The notes under the pieces: model-generated | Database searches by the model: none | What the model saw: the letters and a program-made list of their open reading frames with translations, nothing else | What the model was told of the DNA's origin: nothing | NCBI GenBank assembly: GCA_025917655.1 | Contig: CP084613.1 | Coordinates: 1,116,001 to 1,180,000, forward strand | Length of the DNA stretch: 64,000 nucleotides | Source of the DNA: Chlorella sorokiniana | Lineage: Eukaryota > Chlorophyta > Trebouxiophyceae > Chlorellales > Chlorellaceae | Direction: 5' to 3' | Translations under genes and position numbers: made by a program | Shown: positions 1-18,063 of the stretch, in pieces | How positions within the stretch are numbered: position 1 is the first letter of the stretch | Layout of the letters: every line of letters starts with the position of its first letter

Positions 1-201
1 CAATCTGGGGGACGAGGGGTGAGGTGCAAGGGGGTGGGGGGGCAGGAGCAAGGCTAAGTAGCCTCGCGCATGCAGGCCGGCAGGGCTAGGCCCCCGCCTC
101 GCTTTTCCTGCATGCCAGGCCCATGCACCCTGAGCCCCGTCGCTGCCATCTGCACACCGCTCCAGCCAGCTTCTTCGCCCCTTCCCCGGCCGCCTCCCCT
201 C

Positions 202-3534
<3,333 letters not shown>

Positions 3535-3974
3535 AAGGAGGAAGCGAAATGTTCCAAGAACGCTTTTCTCGTGATCGGGTGTTAGCAGTCCATGCACTTG
3601 ATGCACCCGCTTCGATTTACACCAAACACGCCATCATTCTAAAAGGTGCACTGCCGCGGGTTGCAGTGCGGCGGCATTGTGGGCGTCTGAAGTGAATAAC
3701 AATGAATGGAAAACATTCATGTGCTAGAACGTAGCGAACCGCAAGATTCCAACAGGCATAGAACAACATCAAACGGTGGCAGGACTGTTAGGAGGTACAC
3801 AAGGACTTGCGAACCGCGAACTCCAGTTAGCGATCGACAGAACCCGTTGCTGGTTTTGGATTGCATTCAAGACATCAAGCACCTAGCTATTTGCATCATT
3901 GGCCGACCGTCGCTCCTTTCTGCAAAGCCATGGAATGATATTGAGATCTGGGAGTGCATGTACATAATTTGGTA
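3535..3974. promoter_or_regulatory. Divergent intergenic region, CIPK / QTRT1
   Basis: 440 bp between two start codons facing away from each other, noticeably less GC-rich than the flanking genes. It should hold both 5' UTRs and promoters. I see no clear TATA box or other motif and no convincing reading frame. Confidence 0.5.
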
Positions 3975-6919
<2,945 letters not shown>

Positions 6920-6965
6920 GTGCAGCGGCAGGCACGGAAGCAGTGACAGGGAGTTGCGACAGTGG

Positions 6966-7066
6966 TGCAGCAGCAGCGGCAGCAGGCTCACGCGCGGCTG
7001 GGGGTAGTGACGATGGTGCAGCAGCAGCCCAGCAGGAGCAACAGCAGCAGCGGCAGCAGCAGCAAG
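6966..7066 (+). repeat. CAG-rich microsatellite after QTRT1
   Basis: Interrupted CAG/CGG triplet tract in the first 150 bp after the QTRT1 stop. It could encode Gln/Ser stretches but lies beyond the stop and between genes, so it is most likely 3' UTR. Confidence 0.7.
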
Positions 7067-7439
7067 GGAGCGCAGGCTGACTGCAGATTTTTCGCTGCCC
7101 TCACAAGCTCACTGGCTTTGTGGCCCTTGCGTATGAAACTTTGCAGCAACTTTGCGGGGTGCATGGATGGAAGAGGTTGGTGGCATGCTGCTTCAAAGCA
7201 AAGCCAGTGAAGAATTGGGAAAGAATGGAGCAACGTTGCAACGTGAACAGGACAGCGCAAGGTAAGCAACGGCTGGACGCGTTATTTGGAGGAAAACTGG
7301 GGTCAGGGGCGTGCTGGGATTGGGTGCCGCCCAACAAGCAACCAGAGGCGGCAGTCAAGCTTTCAACTAAATCGACAAGTTGGTCAAGTGAAGGTTCATT
7401 TGGGGCAGCCGGTTGGTGCCCCTCACGTCGCAGCAGGGC

Positions 7440-9173
7440 CTACTTGCCATGCTTCTTCATCATGGTGTCCAGCCACGGGCGTATCGCCATCACGCTGGTG
7501 GCCGCACCCAGGTTGTTCCTGCCGCCGCACTTGTAGTTGCCCGGCATGAAGCTGAACAGGCCGACCTGCACCACCACCAGCGGTGGCCCCGTCAGCTGCG
7601 CAACCATGCGCCCTTCTGGTGCACGTCATGAACGGCAGGCTTGCAGCAGGAGTGGCGGCTGGAGCAAGCAACCACCTGCATGTCTGGCTTGCGCAGCGTC
7701 TGCAGAATGAGCGGTCCCCCAGTCGCCGTCGCAGAGGGCACGCAGCAGCGCTCCGCCTCCTGCAGGAGGGGCGGCACATCCTTCGTTGGCACAGCGTTCG
7801 TGGGCGCAGGGTGCGCAGGCCACAACGATTCTCGTGGCGCAGGCATCAGCCGGCTCACCTAAACAGAAGTGCGTCGGCGGCATCAGCATCACCCTGGAGC
7901 ACACCGCCGTCGGCTGCACAGGCAGCAGCGCAGCCCTGCAGCAGAGCGGCATGGAGCGTGCACAAAGCGCGGCGAGTCAACCATACATACTCGCCGATGG
8001 CAACCGAACGAGGACATGTAGGCCTTGCTCAGACGAGACCACAGCTTTGCCCTTGGCATTTCCTCCCATCCACCCTCCCCGCTCACATGAGTTGCGGCGA
8101 CACTGGCGCCCTGTCCGTGGCGCCAAACCCGGCCGTCAGCAGCGAGGTTCCCACCCACAGCCGCTGTTTGGCGGGCGCCAGGGCCACGGGCTTGGCCTTT
8201 GCTTTCTGATCCAGCACCAGCACCGCTGCATCGTAAGTCAGGCTGGAGCGGCGGTACAAGGGGTGCCACTCGATCTTCTTGACCCGGATCCTTTCATACT
8301 GGCGTGGCGAGTCCTTCTGCCAGTTGTTCAGTCCAATGTATGCCCAGGTGGGGGATCCAAAAGCCGCCCGCTGTCGCTGAGCACGCAGTGTGCTGCAGGT
8401 AGGGGCGGGGGCGCGGCGGAATGCAGGCGGATGTCAGGCAGGGCGAAGGGAACGGGCCTGGACCAGGCTCAGCTGCGCTACAGGCTGCAATGCTGGGCAG
8501 CTGCAGGCGGGCAGCAGGCTGGGGCCCTCCACAGGAGACACACCTGCTGTGAGCACCAGCTTCTTGTCGATCAGGGTGCCGCCGCAGCGAAAATGGTTAC
8601 TCTTGGTGATCCTGCAGCAACAGCGGCACAGGAGGGGCAACCGTGGAAGACAGGGTCATTACAGAAGCACACTGGAAATCAACCCTTGGACACCAGCCTC
8701 AGCCAACAGCACACAAACGAACCGCAATCCAAGTGCAAACTCACAGAGCAGCTATGTAAGGAAAGCGGTTTCGCTGGGGGATGAAGCCGTGCGCTAAGCT
8801 GCTCCCCGCGTGCGCCCGCTGCTACCCACTGACAGCAGTGCACGCTCTGTAATGTTCAGCAAGTGACGTTCTGAAGCCTCGACAGCTGTAGCCCCTGCAA
8901 AAGATGTAAGCAGACAGGGTGACTTGGCTGCATGAACAAGCAGGGGGTGCTGTATGGCACGGCTTCCCAGACAGCACCGGCTTCCCACAGAGCACCGCCG
9001 CCCAGCGGCCGCAGAGACGGCAGCAGGGCCTGGCGGTCGGACTCCCCACGCGAACCGCTGCTATTCGCATGTATAGGCCCCCGCTTACCTGAAACACATA
9101 GCAGCACGGCGCTCAAGGCGAGAACGGCCGTGGAAACCGAGGAGCTCCACGCCGACAGGGCCGCGCTACTCAT
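7440..9173 (-). CDS. Secreted chymotrypsin-fold (S1) protein, possibly inactive
   Basis: ATG 9173-9171 opens MSSAALSAWSSSVSTAVLAL and continues as a hydrophobic signal peptide. Later exons give RNRFPYIAAL, HFRCGGTLIDKKLVLTA joined across an intron to HCV (catalytic His of TAAHC), TWAYIGLNNWQ, RIRVKKIEWHPLYRRS and YDAAVLVLDQ (catalytic Asp position), then SLLTAGFGATDR. The C-terminus, GPPLVVVQVGLFSF to SVMAIRPWLDTMMKKHGK and stop, matches the end of the S1 fold. The catalytic block expected as GDSGGP is not found: the aligned exon reads QLTGPPLVV. It may therefore be a secreted protease homologue without peptidase activity, unless a local sequence error hides the serine. Exons between 7600 and 8100 are the least certain. 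Confidence 0.7.
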
Positions 9174-9664
9174 AACGGCATGCAGCGCGTTTGTTGCTTG
9201 CGAAAGACAAACACATGTATCATGTGAATGGATTGACAGTCCCTGTAGAAGGTGGCAGCTGCGGCAGAAGTCGCCCAGCACATGAGACGAGAACAGAACT
9301 GGTTGCCTGACACCCGCAAATTCACAGACACTACAGGAGGGAGGGAAGGAGATTGCCGCGCTGATAACAAAGCATGAGTGACGCTGCCATGGCGCCCCCG
9401 CCGTCACGGAGCTGCGCTCGCAGCTGCCAGCTGCAGGCTGGGTTTAGGCGGCGAAGCAAAAGTGCATGGGTTTGTATTTGATGATGCAGGGAGGGTGCAC
9501 CCTGGCATTCTCCAGCAAGCAACCCGGCTGTGGGCCAGCAGGCCGCAGAGATCTGTGGTTTGTGCGTGAAGCCGCCGTCACTTGGGACACATACAGCACG
9601 CGAGGGGCTCTTACAAGCATTCTGTTAAGGGCTGCGCATTCAACTGTCAGGGGACCCTCTCGCG
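9174..9664. other. Intergenic: serine-protease-like promoter and RGP1 3' UTR
   Basis: About 490 bp between two minus-strand genes. The low-coordinate side should hold the protease-like promoter and the high side the RGP1 3' UTR. No gene is seen. Confidence 0.5.
9611..9615 (-). terminator. Polyadenylation signal TGTAA for RGP1
   Basis: ttaca on the plus strand is TGTAA on the minus strand, 50 bp past the RGP1 stop. Confidence 0.6.
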
Positions 9665-11865
9665 TCACATGGGCGGTGGCAGCACGGTCACCGGCAGCGC
9701 CCACGTGAGCTGCTCCAGCCGGCCCTGCAGCGGGCTCCACTCCTCCCGCTGCGCCAGGCCCGCGTGCGGCAGGCTGGCCGTGAACTGGAAGCGCAGCAGC
9801 CAGCGCAGCGACACCAGCGGCGTCTGGAAGCTGGCGGCAGCGTCGGGGGATGGTGAACAGGAAATGGGTGCAGGCGGTGTCGGCGGTGACCTCCAGGTGC
9901 TCGTCGTACACGCGGCGTACCGCGCCGCCGCCCCCTGCACCGGCCGCCGCCACGACGCGTCCACCACCTCCTCCGTCTCCAGCAGGACCAGCACCTGAGC
10001 GGGGCAGTTTGATGGGGGTTGAGATGGGGATGCATTGGGCAGGGGAGTTTCACGGCATGGACAAGGGGCAACCGGGGCCCCCAAAGCAAGGCGAGACAGC
10101 GTGGAGGCCGACCACCGCCCGGCCCAGCAGAGCTGGCTGGCCCCACCTGCATGCAGCGAGGGCCGGCCCCGAGGCAGCCGCTTGTGCTGCGGCCGCCGCT
10201 GCCTCGCCGCCTGGCGGCGGGCCGCCCGCCGCCGCCAGCTGCGCAAAGTCCAGGGTGCCGGCCAGGGTGGACCCCGGCTGTAGGCAACCTTCCAACGGCG
10301 GGTGCAGGCTGACGCGCACCAGCGGCTGGTCGCCGATGCGCAGGGCGTAGCTGCGCAGCAGGGAACCGCTGTCTGCCACGGCATGTGCCGGTGAGCGCGG
10401 CGCCGCCTCCAGGCTGGGCCGCGACAGCGAGGCCAGCCGCGCGGGCAGCCCCCCTCCGCGGCGTGCTGGCGGTGCTGGAGGCAGGCGTGGGCGGGGCGCC
10501 GCCCCTCCGTTCTGCTGCACATCCTGCGCCGCCGCCGGCGCTGGATGCTTGGCGGGCGTGTGCAGGGGCGGCAGCGCGCCGCCGCTTCCGGGCGACACCT
10601 GCGCCTCCCCCTCCCCCTCCTGCTGCTCGTGGCTGATCTCGCTGCGGCTGTCGTCCCCGCAAGCGGAGCTGCCGCCGCCGGGCAGCGCGCCACCTGGCCG
10701 CAGGGACCCGCCGGGGCTGTGCGGCCGGGCCAGCTGCGGCGCCTGGCTGGCCAGCCTCACGATGTGGGCCACAGCATCCTGCACCGCGGTGCCCGGCCCA
10801 ATCTCCCAGCACTTGATGGGCACATCCTCCAACTGGAGGGCGGGGGCAGCGGCGAGGAGCCGCCGAGCGCTCTAGAGCCACGCTCCGCGCCGCCGTCAGC
10901 CTGCGACACAGAGGCAAGGGTGGGAGAGCGTGCAGGCCGCGAGGTGAGGTGTGCGATGCCATGTGCAGCAGGCCATCATGCGGGCCGCCGCTGGAGCTGC
11001 CGGTGCGGGCTGCAGCTGGGCGGCTGCCATGCGGGCAGCGGCTCACACCCTGAGGGGCCAGACTTGGAGCAGGGTGCGTGTCACCACAGCGCTCGAGGAC
11101 GCTGCCAGCGCCGCGCCATTTGCTGCAGCGCCGCCGGCTTCGCTGCTGCTGCCGTCGCTGTGCTGGGGGAGCGCGGGCGGTACCTGACCACGGCCTGCAG
11201 GTAGTAGAGGTACCGCACTGCCGTACCGCGGAAGGTGGGTGGCAGCCAGGCCGGAAGCGTGAACCGCACCACAAAGCGGCGCAAGCTGAGGTCGCTGAAC
11301 GTGCCCTGCGTCGCCGCCTGCAGCCGCGACTGCACAACATGTCGTTGGACCTGCAGCGTCAGCAGGAGCAGATACCAATCAGGTGCAGACGGAAGCTGTT
11401 TCCGGGGGGTATTAAGCAAACCAGTCGGAAGCAGTGGCCAGGCCCTTCCAAACTTCCTGCAACAGCAGCAGAGCTCTGCCACACCTTGCGCTTGTCATTG
11501 TTGATGGGCGGCGTGGACTGGCGGTAAGCTGGCTGCACCCATGACGTGTCTATCCGCTCTATGCCTGTGAACTCAACCTCAACTTCCTGCGTCAGGTGTT
11601 CCATGCAGCAGGTCGTATGTGGCCACTGGGCCTCGCCGCCGTAATAAGCTGCCGCAGCACCCGTGTTTGAGATTGCCTATGCTGTGTTTTGACATCGTGG
11701 CAGGTTGAAAGTGTTCCTCACCTGCAGCTCAACAGCCTCTGGCAGCGAGCACGAAACCTGAAGCAGCGCAGTAACAGTCTCGCCCGGGCGAGCCGCCGCC
11801 GCTGCCAGCGTCAGCTGGCAGGCCACCGACCCAGGTCCCGCGCCACTGCCGGCATCCACCCCCAT
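9665..11865 (-). CDS. RGP1: Rgp1-type arrestin-like subunit of the Ric1-Rgp1 Rab GEF
   Basis: Rgp1 pairs with Ric1 to activate Ypt6/Rab6 for retrograde transport to the Golgi. The N-terminal exon (MGVDAGSGAGPG) leads into an arrestin-like strand set, CQLTLAAAAARPGETVTAL. The family's hallmark LPAWLPPTFRGTAVRYLYYL follows (about 11180-11270; animal RGP1 has PSFRGQSVKYVYKL). After a low-complexity insert come LVRVSLHPPLEGCLQPGSTL, LVLLETEEVVDASWRRP, ACTHFLFTIP and PLVSLRWLLRFQFTASLP, and the protein ends WALPVTVLPPPM. Order and spacing fit full-length Rgp1. The Pro/Gly-rich insert (about 10450-10800) is longer than in animals. Exon joins near 10820-11100 are approximate. Confidence 0.82.
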
Positions 11866-12196
11866 CCAACGCTGCTGCGATTAAGTGGCTGAAGTCGTAA
11901 TAAAACAAGCCGAAAGACCAAACGCGCAACTGCAGCTTGCGTGATGGGTGTCGTTTGCGTGCCAAGGGATCCCAACAAAGCTGTCAACTGGCATGACGTG
12001 TGTCAACAAGCTGATGGGCCGTGCAGGTGATCGTCAAGCCAAGGCCCAGTACAACTGTGTGTACCTGAGCCAATATTTGTCTGCCGGCAGCGCAGCGCAG
12101 CCACTGTCAGGCCGGGCGTACGTGAGGCAGAAATTTTTCGGTGCACCAGCTGCTCGATGATTGACAAGAAGGCCTGAGGCAGCCTACAGGCCAGAG
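11866..12196. promoter_or_regulatory. Divergent intergenic region, RGP1 / RING-BRCT gene
   Basis: 331 bp separate the RGP1 start from the RING-BRCT start on the other strand. The stretch is less GC-rich than the genes and presumably serves as a shared promoter. No specific site was recognised. Confidence 0.5.
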
Positions 12197-15100
12197 ATGG
12201 CTGCCGAAAGCCTGGAAAAGTTGCAGGATGCCCTGCGCTGCTCATTGTGGTGAGTTTGCCCGGTAACTATCGTGTGGAACATACTTACAGTTCGCCACTT
12301 GTTATATTACCAGCGGGCCATTACCAGCGGCGTTTGAGGTGGCGCCCCCGCTGGTAAGCAGTGAAATGCTGGAAGGGAATGACGGGCCCCCTCTTTCCCC
12401 ATCACCTGCAGTCATGGGCCATTCCGTAAGCCACACACCTTTCCAGCCTGTGGGCACACATTCTGCTAGTGAGTCACAGCACCCACCTACTTGGTTGCAG
12501 CATGCCTTTGAGGTTGGGGGCATGCCGCGCAGGGCGCAGCAACACAGTGCTGAGCCTGGGTGCCGCGCCTGGCTTTCTGCTGCTGCAGTGCTTGCGTGAT
12601 CCCAACCCTGGAAGGGCCAGGCATATCGAAGAGCGAGTGCCCAGATTGCGGCATCCCTGGGTGGAAGAATGATCTTGTTCAGAACCGCACCCTGCACAAC
12701 ACAGTCGAACTCGCAGAGCTGCTGGCTCAGCGGGTGAAGCCGCGGCTGAAGAAGAGGAGCCGGCTGGGGCTTCTGAAGCAGCAGCCGCGTCAGCGACTTG
12801 CGGCGGCAGCGGCAGGGACGAAGGCAGCGACCCCTCCAGCAGCACCCGCCACTGCAAGGGGCACCGGCAGCAAGCGGCGGCGCCGTGGGCGGTCGGTGCC
12901 GGAGCAGGCGGCGGCAGAAGACGCGCTGGATGGGGAGGTGCCTTGCCCAGCTGTGGCGCCCGACAGACAGCGGTTGCCAGGGTCTGCTCCGCTGCAGCGG
13001 GCAGCAGCAGGCAGTGGTCCTGCCTATGCCAGCACCCAGGCGCGGCAACCTTCTGCAGCAGCAGCTGCTGCAGACGAACGTGTGGCAGCAGCAGCGGCCC
13101 CAAAACCAGCGCCTTGCTTGAAGGAGGCTGACTTGGACCAGCATTTACCCAGCTGCGACCCCACCACCCCGCCTGCTGTGCTGTACGATTCAGAATGGGA
13201 GCAGCGGGTGCGGTGCTTCTGCCTTGTGTTGCATGGTTTGCTGCTGCATCCGCAGTGCTGTTTGCAGCGTGCTGCGGCTGCGCGGCAGCAAGTGCAGGCA
13301 CCCTTTCCCCCTCGATTCCCGTGTTGCGCAGATGCTGGCTATGTCGCCGCCGGGACCAGAGGCGTTGCCTGCCCTGGAGGAGGAGATAGAGCTGCTGCGC
13401 CGCGCCCTGCTCCTCTGCGATATCCTGCCCTGCCGCGGCACTGCTGCGGTGCCTGCTGACAAGCAGGGCGAAGGGCGGGTGAAGGATGATGAGGTGCAGG
13501 AGCAGACTGCAGGCCCTGGGCAGCGCCTAGACAGTGGGCGTGATCGGCAGGCACCAGACGTGGTGGTTGTCTCTGACAGCGACGAAGACTTCAAGCACAT
13601 GCCCCAGCCACGCAGGCGGCGTCAGCAGCAGCCCATGCAGCAACGCCAAACGGGCAGCATCCGGTCTGCCAGGGCCGTGCTGCATGTGGGCGACGCGGTC
13701 GAGGTGATGTGGGAGATGGGCGGCCACTTGGAGCCTTTCCACGGGCATGTCCTGGCGGTCACGCAGGTCACACGGCTGCTGCGTGTGATTTTTACCTCGT
13801 GCTGCTGGAACCGCGCTGTGGTGCTTCTGTCCGGCCACACCTGCGGGCCCTCAAGAGTTTGTTGTTGCCCGCCACGGCAGGGTCGCCACACGATCGGGTA
13901 CCTGGATGGCGAGACCGCTGAGCACAACCTGGACGAGGAGCAGTGGCGCCCGCTGCCCAAGGCTGAGTGCCAGCGGGCTTTGCAGCCGTACAAGCAGCTC
14001 AGTGGCAGCAGCAGCCACAGCAGGGACAGCAGCGGCAGCGGCGCTTGCACGGCTTGCCGCAGGGCAGCGCGGTCGATGCTGCAGCAGCGGTCGCTGCTGC
14101 GGCTCTGGCTGCTGCCAAGGGGACTGAGGGGCCCTTGGCGGGCACAGACCCTTACCTGTTCCGCTCCTTCACTGAGGCCCAAGTGCCGGGCGATTCAGGA
14201 GCAAACAAGCAGCGGATGAAGCCTCGTCCACCGCAGCAGGCCACCCGAGCGCCTTTGTCTGCCATGAAGCAGGTGGCGCCGCCGCCTCAGGCCAGCGAGC
14301 AGCCACGGCAAGCGCGGCAGCAGGGGAGGCAGAAGGAGCAGCGGGGCAGCGACGCCCTCAAGGAGAACATGCAGCGGCGAGCGCACCAGGGCATGGAGGC
14401 TTCAGAGGCTCAGGAGCCTGCCTGGCTGCAGTCTGCTGCTTCGCTCAGTGGTAAGCACGCCGGCCATGGGCCTACTGCGCAGGCGCAGCAGTTGTTCAGC
14501 CGCAAGCGGAAGTGTTCTGGCGATGGAGGGGGTCAGCCACCCAGCAGCCCAGCACCACCCCTGCGCATGCAACAGCAGGAAGTGGAGCCACGGCAAGTGT
14601 GCGCTGCGCAGCCTGCGCCATCAACCCAGGACGCTGCTGGCGCGCTGTTTGCCATGCATGCGGGCCCGGCGGCAGCCGCGGCTCCCGTCGCCGGTGCGGC
14701 GGAAGCATCAGGGGCCCGGCCAGCGGCTGCGCATCCGGTGGTGCACCACAGCCAAGCCGTGCAGGCACCTGGCCCTCGTGCCGGACCAGGCAACCGGCCG
14801 GGTGGCTGTGCTGTGTTGGGCACAGCGTGGCCTGAGCCTAGGGTGGAGCGCAGCGGCAGCGCCAGGACCCTGGGTCGCCGCTGAAGGCGGCCGCCGACCT
14901 GTTCAAGGGGCTCAGCGAGGTTGAGGAGGTGTCGCTCCTGTCCCCCAGCGGGCCCGATGCCGGTTCCGCACCCGCCGATGAGGATGAGCCGCCAGCGCCG
15001 GCAGGCGCTCGGGCCGCCACAGCGGCGGCAGGGACGGTGCCTGGTGATCGGCGTCCAGAGCAGCGCCATGCAGCGCCAGGTGCTGAAGCTGCAGGCGGCG

Positions 15101-16232
15101 CTGGGTGACGCTGCCATCGAGGATTCGGTGACGGAGTGAGACTCGCCGCGGAGCCGCTGCGCCTGCACCTAGCACACCCTGCATGGCCTGCACCCACCTG
15201 ATGCGCATGCCCTGCTGCTGTGCTGTGCTGCAGGCGCACCACCCACGTGCTGATGCAGACCGACGACCAGCTCGGCATCAAGGCCCGCGGGTGCGTCGCA
15301 CGGGCCGCCGCATCCCGGCCGGGCTGCACAGGGTGCATGCCGGCCCCAACCTGTGCAATCCCATTACGACTGGCGGTAGCTGCATGCGCAACAGCTTCTG
15401 ATTGCTGCACCGCGCTTGCTTGCTGCAGCATTTCGTACTTGCTGGCCCTGGCGCGGGGCTGCTGGGTGGTCAGCCACACCTACGTGGCGGCGTGCCTGGC
15501 GGCCGGCTGCTGGCTGCCTGAGGGGGACCACGAAGCCCAGGTGAGTGCAAGCAGATTTTTCAGGCCGTTCAACTCACAGCTCAACGTCCTTGCCGGACTG
15601 CTGTGCACAGCGAGAGACTGACCAGCCACAGTTGATGCTGAACATGTGCAAGGTCCATCTCTGCTGCGCAGGGGACCGAGGACGGGCATCAGGCACCCAG
15701 GCGGGCGCGGGAGCGGCACGCAGCTGGCGGGCCCGGCCTCTTCTCCGCCCACCGCATCCTTCTGACGGCAGGAAACCGCTCGCACATCGGGCAGAGGGCG
15801 CATCATGCGGTGCAGCAGATGTTGGAAGCAGAGGGCGGCGTGGTTGTGCAGGGCAAGTCGCACGGCGAGAGGGGCGCACGCCCCTCCCCGTCCCCAGAGG
15901 GCACGGCGCTCCTGGTCTGGGTCGCTCCCACGCCGCAGGATGCCTTGGCGGCACTGAAGCACGCTGCAGTGAGCAAGCTGCTGATCGTCTCCTGGTGTAT
16001 GCATGTTTTACAATCCCCCGCACTCATGCTACCTCTGCGTTGGTGCTGACCCCCTGGCATGTTGCCCTCTGCGCAGCGCCGCTACCCGGGCCGCCCTGTG
16101 CTGCACCACAACTGGGTGTTTGACAGCGTCGCGCGGGGCGTGCTTCTAGACCCAGAGGGCTACCGCATCACGAGGCACTGCCCTATGCCCGGCGGCGGCA
16201 AGAACAGCACCCAAGGCACCCAAGGCACTTGA
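12197..16232 (+). CDS. RING / Tudor-like / tandem-BRCT protein (BARD1/BRCA1-like)
   Basis: Probable nuclear E3 ubiquitin ligase and DNA-damage mediator. Four small exons (12197-12249, 12316-12362, 12447-12468, from 12589) join in phase to a complete C3HC4 RING: LRCSLC, TCGHTFCYACV, SECPDCGIPGWKNDLVQNRT. The last part matches the BARD1 RING tail (CPVC..PAW..DL..NRQLD). After a basic, Ala/Gln-rich stretch comes a Tudor/Agenet-like module, VGDAVEVMWEMGGHLEPFHG (about 13690-13750), joined by splicing to IGYLDGETAEHNLDEEQW. A long disordered linker follows. BRCT1 spans GRCLVIGVQSSAM, TTHVLMQTDDQLGIKAR, LALARGCWVVSHTYVAACL; BRCT2 runs from LFSAHRILLTAGN to RPVLHHNWVFDSVARGVLLD. No extended PHD of the plant BARD1 type is visible. 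Two linker stretches (about 14880 and 15020) need a splice or a one-base correction to stay in frame. Confidence 0.78.
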
Positions 16233-16683
16233 GACTCTTTCGTGCATGGGCAGCCCGTCAAACTCGACCAGCGCCAGACTGGGCATCCTCCGCCTGCTTC
16301 AAATGAGCTGTACTATAACCTTCTAAGAGGAGGCCTGCGATGCTTCCCTGTCCACAGTGACCATTTGTGGAGTGAGACTGCTGCCGCCAGAGGGGGTGGG
16401 CGCCAGCACCTGGCTGCCGCCAGCCGTCGCCGCCACCGGGGCGCTGTCGCCCTTTCCGCTCTGCTGCTCGGTCGTATGGCACATTTGTTTACGCAATTCC
16501 AGTCCCCAATGTCAGACAAGAGCAAGTTTGGCGCTCTTTTAGGCACGGAATCATTTTGTCACCCTCCAGCATGGCCTTGGCTGGGTAGAAACGTTACTGA
16601 GGCCGTCGCCCCGCCCTGGTTCACCGCCTGATCTACATCCCGTCGTGCTCACGTCCAGTTTCAGCCCTCCTTGAGCGGACACG
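16233..16683. other. Intergenic: RING-BRCT 3' UTR and CURT1 promoter
   Basis: 451 bp between two plus-strand genes. No TGTAA was found after the upstream gene and no supported reading frame is present. Confidence 0.45.
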
Positions 16684-17842
16684 ATGCAGAGCGTTGTTGT
16701 CAGTGGTGTGTGCGGCCTGCGGCCTGCGGCTGCGGCGCAGCGGCGCCCTGCAGGGCCCTCGGCACGGCCCATGGGGCATCCACTGCGCATCAGCCGCCAT
16801 GCAGGTGCGACTGGACTTTGAACAGCGATCCATCAACTGATCACGGCATTTCCTTTCGGAACGCACCTTCATTGTTCCAGAAGGGTTTATGGACCGTTCT
16901 GAGGTTGCATCTGCTGCGCGCAGCATGGATCGGGGTTCTAGCAGCGATTTGCTCTGCTGCTGCCCGCCAAGCAGTGCCGCCACTTTGTCGCCGCTTTGCA
17001 GCTCGGCGTGTGTCTGCGGCCGCCAGCAGCAAGCCTGCTGACTTCGACGAGTTCCTCATGATGGTGGCGGAAAAGTTTGAGAAGGTTGACAACAAGCCGG
17101 TGGTGGTTGGGTGAGCGTCGTTGGGGCAAGGGCGGCTGTTGTGCTGCGCTGTTGCCTGGGCTGGCTCCTCCACTGTTTTATGCAGGCACAGCAGCTCTGA
17201 CACAATTTCTGCACGCAGGCAGTGCTTGAAGTGATACATTGTCGGTCTTCACCCTGTGCTGGTCTTGCCACTTTCCCCCTCCTTGCAGCTACCTGGTCGC
17301 TGCATTTTTCGCTATCACCACCGCTGAGTGGTTCATCCACCTCCCGCTGTTCAACATGTGAGCACAGTTAGGCCATGCGCTGAAGCTGCTAGAGCTCGCA
17401 CGTTGCGTCTGTCATGCAGTGCGGCATGGCATGCAGCATCCAGCGACCACGTGCTCTGCCTGCCTCCCTGCAGCCTGCTGGGCTTCCCCATCCAGTTCAT
17501 CGGCCTGGTGGTGACCCCCTACCTTGCCCTGCGCTACTTCGTGAACAAGGAGGCCGAGCCTCTGGAGGACGCCGAGGTGGGGGACCAAGCCAGCCCATGC
17601 GGGGCCGGCGGGGGGTGGGGGTGAGGGCAGGGGCAAGGAGGTTCTGGAGCCTTGAGATAGAACCTAGCTAATGCATCGCTGCCCACGCTGCTGTCTCATT
17701 ACACCGAGCCGCCCTGCAGCCGCGGTGCTGCCGAACAGCAATGATATGTCAAGAGGTGTCAATGCTTGCCAACTTCTCCCCTGCCTCGCAGTTCCTGGTG
17801 GCCAAGTACACCAAGGAGCTGCCCGGCCTCGGCAAGAAGTGA
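16684..17842 (+). CDS. CURT1/CAAD-domain thylakoid membrane protein
   Basis: CURT1 proteins bend thylakoid membranes at grana margins; the CAAD domain is also found appended to some cyanobacterial tRNA synthetases. Five exons (16684-16804, 17002-17110, 17289-17357, 17474-17576, 17792-17842) join in phase. Residues 1-45 (MQSVVVSGVCGLRPAAAQRR, then Arg/Ser/Ala-rich) look like a plastid transit peptide. The CAAD domain has the amphipathic start DFDEFLMMVAEKFEKVDNKP, two membrane segments (VVVGYLVAAFFAITTAEWF; FPIQFIGLVVTPYLALRYFV) and a charged tail ending KELPGLGKK. The length, about 150 residues, suits the family. Which CURT1 class it belongs to cannot be told by eye. Confidence 0.82.
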
Positions 17843-18058
17843 GCATGAGAGGCGAGCAGCAGTTGTGTGCGGTTTTTCCCCTGCCGCGCACCAGGCTCCG
17901 CCGCGGCAGCAACCCCAACAAGCTGAGAAGATGAACCCAAGCAATTGCGAGCACCCACACCACCTTTTTCATGCTGCTGGTATTGCCATTTGCTGCTATG
18001 TTCTGCTTGCTGAGATGATCGGTTGCAATGCCGCTGTTCCTCACACACTGATCACTGG

Positions 18059-18063
18059 TGTAA
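18059..18063 (+). terminator. Polyadenylation signal TGTAA for the CURT1-like gene
   Basis: TGTAA 217 bp after the stop, in a moderately AT-rich 3' UTR. Confidence 0.55.

Noticed and set aside
6966-7066. CAG tract as part of a coding exon
   Set aside because: It follows the QTRT1 stop, whose protein is already full length, and no downstream exon continues it.
9688-11340. A 550-residue minus-strand open frame of Arg/Ala-rich composition
   Set aside because: The conserved Rgp1 blocks lie in other frames joined by introns; this frame is a GC artefact.
12339-12599. A plus-strand open frame starting MAPPLVSSEMLEG as the first exon of the BRCT gene
   Set aside because: The spliced frame from 12197 gives a complete RING with all ligands and consistent phases; this frame only partly overlaps it.
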